In this document: one piece after another, positions 63,301 to 64,000 of the stretch
How positions within the stretch are numbered: the first letter of the stretch is position 1
How the letters are laid out: every line of letters starts with the position of its first letter
NCBI GenBank assembly: GCA_963666965.1
Contig: OY762939.1
Span: 1,736,001-1,800,000 of the forward strand
Direction of reading: 5' to 3'
DNA: 64,000 bases
Source of the DNA: Proruminimicrobium sp963666965
GTDB lineage: Bacteria; Elusimicrobiota; Endomicrobiia; Endomicrobiales; Endomicrobiaceae
Position numbers and translations under genes: made by a program
Notes under the pieces: model-generated
Database searches by the model: none
What the model was told of the DNA's origin: nothing
The model's input: the letters and a program-made list of their open reading frames with translations, nothing else

Positions 63301-64000
63301 GAATTTAAACCCGAAAGAGTAGTCTGTCCTGCTATAGACTGATCTATAATACCTGAAGTATTAACTTTCGGCATTGCCCCGCCGGTTTCTGTAGTCTGAG
63401 CACCGGTCTGCAGATTTATCTCGGTATATGTTGCACCTGCTTTTGTATTTACAAAATCAAAACTTCCAGAGAACGAAAAACCGGATTCTGAAACTGTAAC
63501 ACCTATGTTTGTGATATACCCCTGATAATCTGTTTTTACTTCTATTTTCTCGGTTGAATAATTATTCAAAGAGAATGCTGAAGAAGCAGAATCCGTCATC
63601 TGAGCGGTTACAGCGCCTGCAAGATTAACATGAAGATCATATGTGCCGTTATAAGTACCTGTTAAAGCCTCTGTATTAGGAACTAATCCCGAATTTATTA
63701 CTCCGGTAAATACTACATCTCCCGTCGATCCTATTGATATTGTTTTTATAAAATCTGTCTTAAGAGCTTCCGCAGAACCTGTTTTGCCTACAGAATAAGC
63801 CGCAAAAAGAGTGTCTGCCAAACCGTTATAATCCATATTTAACTGAGTGTAAACAGACTGTTGATACTTGTCCATATATTCATTTACAAGATTTACTCTC
63901 CACTCAGTTTTATCAAGATGGTTAGGATCGCTTGCAGGCAGATTCATTCTATTATTAATATCCTGCCATGTCTGCAAGTTTGTCTGAGCGTTAAATATGC
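51399..64000 (-). CDS. Giant multi-domain protein B (C-terminal 4,200 codons; N-terminus outside window)
   Basis: Open from the right edge to a TAG at 51399-51401; no start is visible. Counting from the codon at 63977: beta-rich part 1-1265; Gly/Ala-rich hydrophobic part 1270-1745; helical part with Gln/Asn/Ser 1750-2340; SecA-like ATPase 2350-2995; helical part to 3500 with a membrane segment (AGKFVTGMVGYMLFKAPAV); charged helical part 3560-3800; C39-like domain 3825-3960; helical end. The only methionine-rich signal features would be upstream, outside the window. It shares with giant A the SecA-like and C39-like domains in the same order but has no GT48 domain in the visible part. Function unknown; probably an exported or envelope-spanning giant protein. 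Confidence 0.92.
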   Translation of the reverse strand, partial: IFNAQTNLQTWQDINNRMNLPASDPNHLDKTEWRVNLVNEYMDKYQQSVYTQLNMDYNGLADTLFAAYSVGKTGSAEALKTDFIKTISIGSTGDVVFTGVINSGLVPNTEALTGTYNGTYDLHVNLAGAVTAQMTDSASSAFSLNNYSTEKIEVKTDYQGYITNIGVTVSESGFSFSGSFDFVNTKAGATYTEINLQTGAQTTETGGAMPKVNTSGIIDQSIAGQTTLSGLNSVLTFNSGTAVIIGEGTTAWSGSQLQSAGGIVKTQAGNYTFSGGTWNADATAKFTFNDPLQAQTNLETAFKDAGLSVTGLEKLDYTGLITGNISSNAMTMLDTMMRTVANSTIPQDAINATVTGDDFALTNGAVLAKGASFNISLQTIDNGQKVLAFKALSDLTVSSYDMPEGWISAEGTSFKNIKFATGEFITIENILSKSGVTAITNENTTWNSLNVGSITLNLKSGSYSKFGDTYFELAGNGNTVSDGQNSYETSELVGSYNGTTFTILAGAKISLGSDGSISVIKGDVYVKDMYVQASSGGGTQASGTEAQEADSYFRGTALGVDKNGNIIDTSNIDEATKAAGWKTTGVFFNYSDSTDKSVFFSQGSIFADKSVLNEGSWHYNYGLVIGTVNIKFIEVDGVKKEVLTANGTSATMVKWSADGSRVVMELNASGISSIYQITDGNVQGTKSVYFATENIQGYNVVATDKNGQYIIKEIVGKDYINEVILATGENGEKLVERETLNGTIKCTYDKTTGEYSYSYPEEYTKAYTFFDNNLHKDGTEAKTWDTGDGNTVFTINEGDAVRAFGIENSSLNEIKTEVSLGSQNVLQSGELEFTFVYEDGKGKIISKDTITIQGTIDGKSFPAEIGYDSSKGGLYLVNEDEIKVALSNDEAWEKLVEAGGVGHLYEQQLSSYNTYEEYLSALLYGGTGTYNEETGMYVKTEADVDAYLEDMKNGKGGEDYAGMTRDEFLHENQLFTRAEFEQAKKDGAKYAMLLPDEMMTETRKAVLSDVVFSGEFDSGTQDQYGNPIKITLNYQIMGSSIDANGLSVTARLTLTGDQQITMKGDINVPDGEGEGSEAESTDIVNTRVTATVVGKDITLGTTGDYDAQFDVTFNAMVGPKDSFKPTFSNFIAGTELTLVAGSKVESSGNQTLTNSGVKDVYGVSYNVNVGPEANVTFLLKKDTKLYELAGAVAKAIEDGDIKTEGVSVERTMTDQAGNKIVSTIDSKYIGPNEYYPETASWKSEYKPVTGNNSYVFGSGTYNDSKNRVEFGFWEGHVNTNVADISISKNWFAGTLQAVGGFLGSIVGFVADPFVQAGNAIADLFSGEFSWEKLGNAFTKTLGAFTGAGWVMSGVDIAQNGWDEHFSKNQILNWSASMMFNKKYEDVVQQGLAGKAAISGLVGAVAIAVTICTGGLGAAAFIPALGGTSAGLGAVIATGLTVSFGTSVATTASIMASALVTAYFASQAAMNAYDGFKAEGVGSLSAWLNVGAGILSIAFPVRIGGAAKTMSASLQAGATTASQVKAVAGALKEVESISKAIKAGKDVTQSIKDLGKTLETLQGMGLNISGLQTSMTNLTNLVNMAKTATDTAKTSVSIGQRFINFGKSILGNAGVLKDGIIQGQSGLLGTLRNAQTLLFGGGIGGTISSSLTAWAGALQGFSSHMFSMFQLNVAMNSMGALFGDGLVGWSNTWKGNNIVTGFFKGVFEDIRSAGQQGNIIAVNPGQSLQFGLVMFLGMPLAQGIGSGLKGLFSNSLKEGAVSLIKGTTTGSKLANAVEKIQQLGNNGVIESVQRVGQGAFEEWFKEGALKRFILQPLGVSPEMSEIFVEFLSPDGAGVNFTNNNYAETVSNSTYSTSSSDMGKVVNNINSMLSANGLTAQVSYDTVSGNFIITQNGSQIGSPVAVNNTASLQNFMTAMGAVSQNANDQNFHEMINSNMDALMKYNNAEAESIETVQNLMLAYSAAMQNGFADITTSEGVAQNNTFIQNVYKAAKSYKGLNQDLWSSVEQAITAKNITLNTQAKASVLAFVAKNSDSTGRFSVQQVIDTIASRTGNDGLGKTANDLATMITLVNSQLLYGVSEKPVTSQDVVNVINSMNVEASTSENIALLANLGINYAIGNSDITNAIVDKINNLVSANDVTEILNNFSFLNADGGSLLINLKSMSLSGVNFSENIKNLISELESSVVAINKITNELDGSSDKVQYLNEQSRIFESNVLVSEFINQQIVNENRKAKTEPINDLLKSAQESLAEAIPGKAKEIAEKINELLTSADAEQRGLAALLLFNQRDLLNSGFLSNQSMQDMIKAVLNGESVMQAGELKGEYIVGDNSQYLAYINYDAAFNALAGVVKLAEKSFTEFTKGYTYKTEGDNLGQVGALIDVLSGGNLGIFAEVGFGKTFIAGSIAWIRSYMGKADMDIIVQNDSELNNHMKNSRFIQQNGANIYKMGEIVNAAQNNPMAVVTFKGKEMTALERFEQVMSDDNAIRLWLDQEYGFLRTTAEENAINNNDALKRIKDEHQSRVTRLTLADEIHKFMESAMSYIKSSGESATLLETFNAQQKEAMKNLYEIASKLEKGKDFNVDTVNGKVIFTESGKAKAAEQIKNIEGATTGKIQSMVQAIQDNGKSKYMLSDDANLVGADAVGKLVTMGGGQAQPSMILQDYSYAYAAAVECLGGISQHEKALGAVRKSNTSYGTSRSGLFYGQGQYVGMSGTLSHVDILSDVYGMPVERFGTQKNFELRELSVDTTIEKFNENINKLQGKLDAVNGKGKGPIYDRLIKARQDALNDAKAGLEVLNQAIKEAKYESGNGKDRAVLEILETEMKKNAKGPILKAYVAAYEALNTISIVEFTTGHSNSNGDVIEKYIDDKGNITEEGIERIAKDILEDAGKGLNQLFVSMNGDTLNAVKAKLQQIMEEKGSNQFEIVDINGTTSADDIYNKNNDKESGYIIKGEGEKVRIVLANERGGMGLDYTGDWSVKSDSSDAVYSFMHQTFGRNGRHMDKAESFTRTIYANMSEIDVLLQDIKTNGLFEWLQGKFTGDENIEFSKYGIFDGMTSAKDIDSLSTAKKIQLAKMYKGLMQSNSSLIFGMIDTLNDVAVTSALANLINMEGISEQDKAVIRKIQDSVFNNHTDGDINVGRGELLNGKDQVTNSLESQRQKAMQIFNEVVNSVQGEGLRGAAQAWLSAWKNATYEKQQSANNTNAIVDLKIDSGSVQAAFDIIYGRAEQIMPYFGSYLRGNTSDIKTLVQAQKALDVKNISDKGLLDILQAKGSPYVIGDNLTFDGRILVNNYMVLSGKSKTKNNIYVDDDLAKALMMLLMQALGLKFNADSKGSTAAENGNINNVETAITLTANNITVENLIEFNTYVTALGINTSAIDSKKILEILRAQHDINITNNIKAHVPSAMMTKLIELEGAQAEKATVESLKQIMPSASDELLADLAEQYNQFKTVEKQTQKALYGKPLTAKEKVAVSIDAFRKKHPALVEAAENAGKFVTGMVGYMLFKAPAVTAVGKALGVSNGSQRSWQVPDFSNAIAQAVAFMIVNIGVDVAKFFGKELIGTKNNANKTDIGVIGNILAASVSVWDFAGKVINAISTTNNTKKLEKAVDTQLNNTELNAQELKVRLAVASINDTDQIIKNIIWLKDKMPDTLKNIKLSDVKGFEQLTALIEIAARDSEFKIALDSDVLKLISNGQKTVLEIFAPDFAEKLGIQNVNDIEDTTEKLIANAQNKNIFNNISVAQINEIIQQLDLAPEYAMALLYPAKNPYDMQKRLESVAKSDTEKMTLAELANDNNFVYDNGNVVLSDALKKSISVRENNIDTTQESESSALAKTTEFVVNCAEATVEALGKVIALVPLTKAAIEMNPFAEDARMVAGLDESLDKATTMGELREKTGFEYRTLSETEVEQLGTPFVAYINSKEADKAGHVITVTKVSNGMITYSDNTVKDGEISIGRLYEMGFEGLVLASETSTVGTKVSSLRENTEKVIGKEAYDKLSAAGKKLANEIVNGVTKPQDMNTTLSALLAICKDGDAVAAMLGYAGMKDATDRRDITAKYYEKVGQVLALKQVSEADKQVSIKLLAMARDVIFMASGNEKAAQMLNNSQIKAEDIISMLVVSKAVNQNVLVADSRTSVAKADSEDFVIDIEKLQNAVKEKISITDAKKALEDLSAMLETNGRGSASMPMSLMKLSDVRAVAQAA
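52090..52510 (-). other. C39-like Cys-His-Asp domain of giant B
   Basis: EFVVNCAEATVEALGK (Cys at local residue 3832) and AGHVITVTKVSNGMITYSDN (His at 3919, Asp 16 residues later). The NCA context and the His-to-Asp spacing equal those of giant A. Peptidase activity is inferred, and the usual Gln before the Cys is not seen. Confidence 0.5.
54990..56960 (-). other. SecA-like SF2 ATPase domain of giant B
   Basis: Motifs in order: QVGALIDVLSGGNLGIFAEV then GFGKT (Walker A Lys 2390), TLADEIHKF (Walker B Asp 2521), QYVGMSGTLSH (2702, SecA motif III), VRIVLANERGGMGLDYTG (motif V) and FMHQTFGRNGRH (motif VI, about 2985). The order and the GMSGT motif indicate a SecA-type core rather than an ordinary RNA helicase. 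Confidence 0.75.
58740..60150 (-). other. Gly/Ala-rich hydrophobic part of giant B
   Basis: Several long hydrophobic stretches, including AVGGFLGSIVGFVADPFVQA, GLVGAVAIAVTICTGGLGAA and TSVATTASIMASALVTAYFA, alternate with short helical linkers. It resembles membrane-inserting regions of large toxins or polymorphic proteins. It joins the beta-rich part to the ATPase. Confidence 0.55.
60170..64000 (-). other. Beta-rich adhesin-like part of giant B
   Basis: About 1,270 residues rich in Thr, Ser, Gly, Asn with recurring beta patterns, for example GTYNGTYDLHVNLAGAVTA and VVFTGVINSGLVPN, later echoed in VVFSGEFDSGTQDQYGNPI and DYDAQFDVTFNAMVGP. This looks like a surface-exposed beta-sandwich or beta-helix region. 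No named family recognised. Confidence 0.5.

Noticed and set aside
51399..64000. Phage tape-measure protein or NRPS/PKS as explanation for the giant genes
   Set aside because: No phage structural genes nearby, no adenylation, condensation or ketosynthase motifs; SecA-like motifs are present instead.
1..64000. tRNA, rRNA, insertion sequences, prophage or attachment sites
   Set aside because: Gaps between genes are short and I saw none of these; no transposase or integrase is encoded.

Overview
AT-rich bacterial chromosome segment with a Gram-negative envelope (OmpA-type outer-membrane protein, LpoB-like and other lipoproteins) and an anaerobe-style glycolysis (ATP-PFK and PPi-PFK within 10 kb). 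My best guess is Elusimicrobiota (Endomicrobium-like), with Omnitrophota as the alternative. This rests on gene content and on my recollection that giant genes occur in such lineages; no rRNA or other marker is present to prove it.

Layout. (1) 1-21797, minus strand: one uninterrupted reading frame of at least 7,265 codons (giant A), cut by the left window edge. In order it carries a secretion/membrane start, a ChaN/TIKI-like domain, an HExxH motif, a SecA-like SF2 ATPase, a multi-helix membrane block, a C39-like Cys-His-Asp domain, Ala-rich, Pro/Glu/Thr and GA-module repeats, fourteen 60-residue repeats, a long unassigned part, and finally a domain matching eukaryotic callose/1,3-beta-glucan synthase (GT48) through its catalytic core and into its C-terminal membrane region. 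(2) 21856-24974, minus: three small exported or membrane-anchored proteins (one with YD/RHS-like repeats) that share a strong promoter with giant A and probably its transcript. (3) 25141-30301, minus: OmpA/beta-barrel fusion, acyl-CoA synthetase, XRE-cupin regulator, rho. (4) 30645-39572, plus: pfkA, a surface-glycan cassette (acyltransferase, BKACE, WecE-type aminotransferase, glycosyltransferase), tyrS, two lipoproteins, a MetH-activation-domain protein. (5) 39626-51277, minus: PPi-PFK, two paralogous GT-C membrane glycosyltransferases, uvrA, and panB-panC-HAMP-nadB. (6) 51399-64000, minus: C-terminal 4,200 codons of a second giant gene (giant B), cut by the right edge: beta-rich adhesin-like part, Gly/Ala-rich hydrophobic part, SecA-like ATPase, C39-like domain.

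The most unusual content is the pair of giants. They share the order SecA-like ATPase, membrane segment(s), C39-like domain, with the same His-to-Asp spacing in the latter, and giant A additionally ends in a GT48 domain, a family I know essentially from fungi, plants and other eukaryotes. I infer a family of multi-domain envelope-associated proteins; their function is unknown and none of the catalytic activities is demonstrated here.
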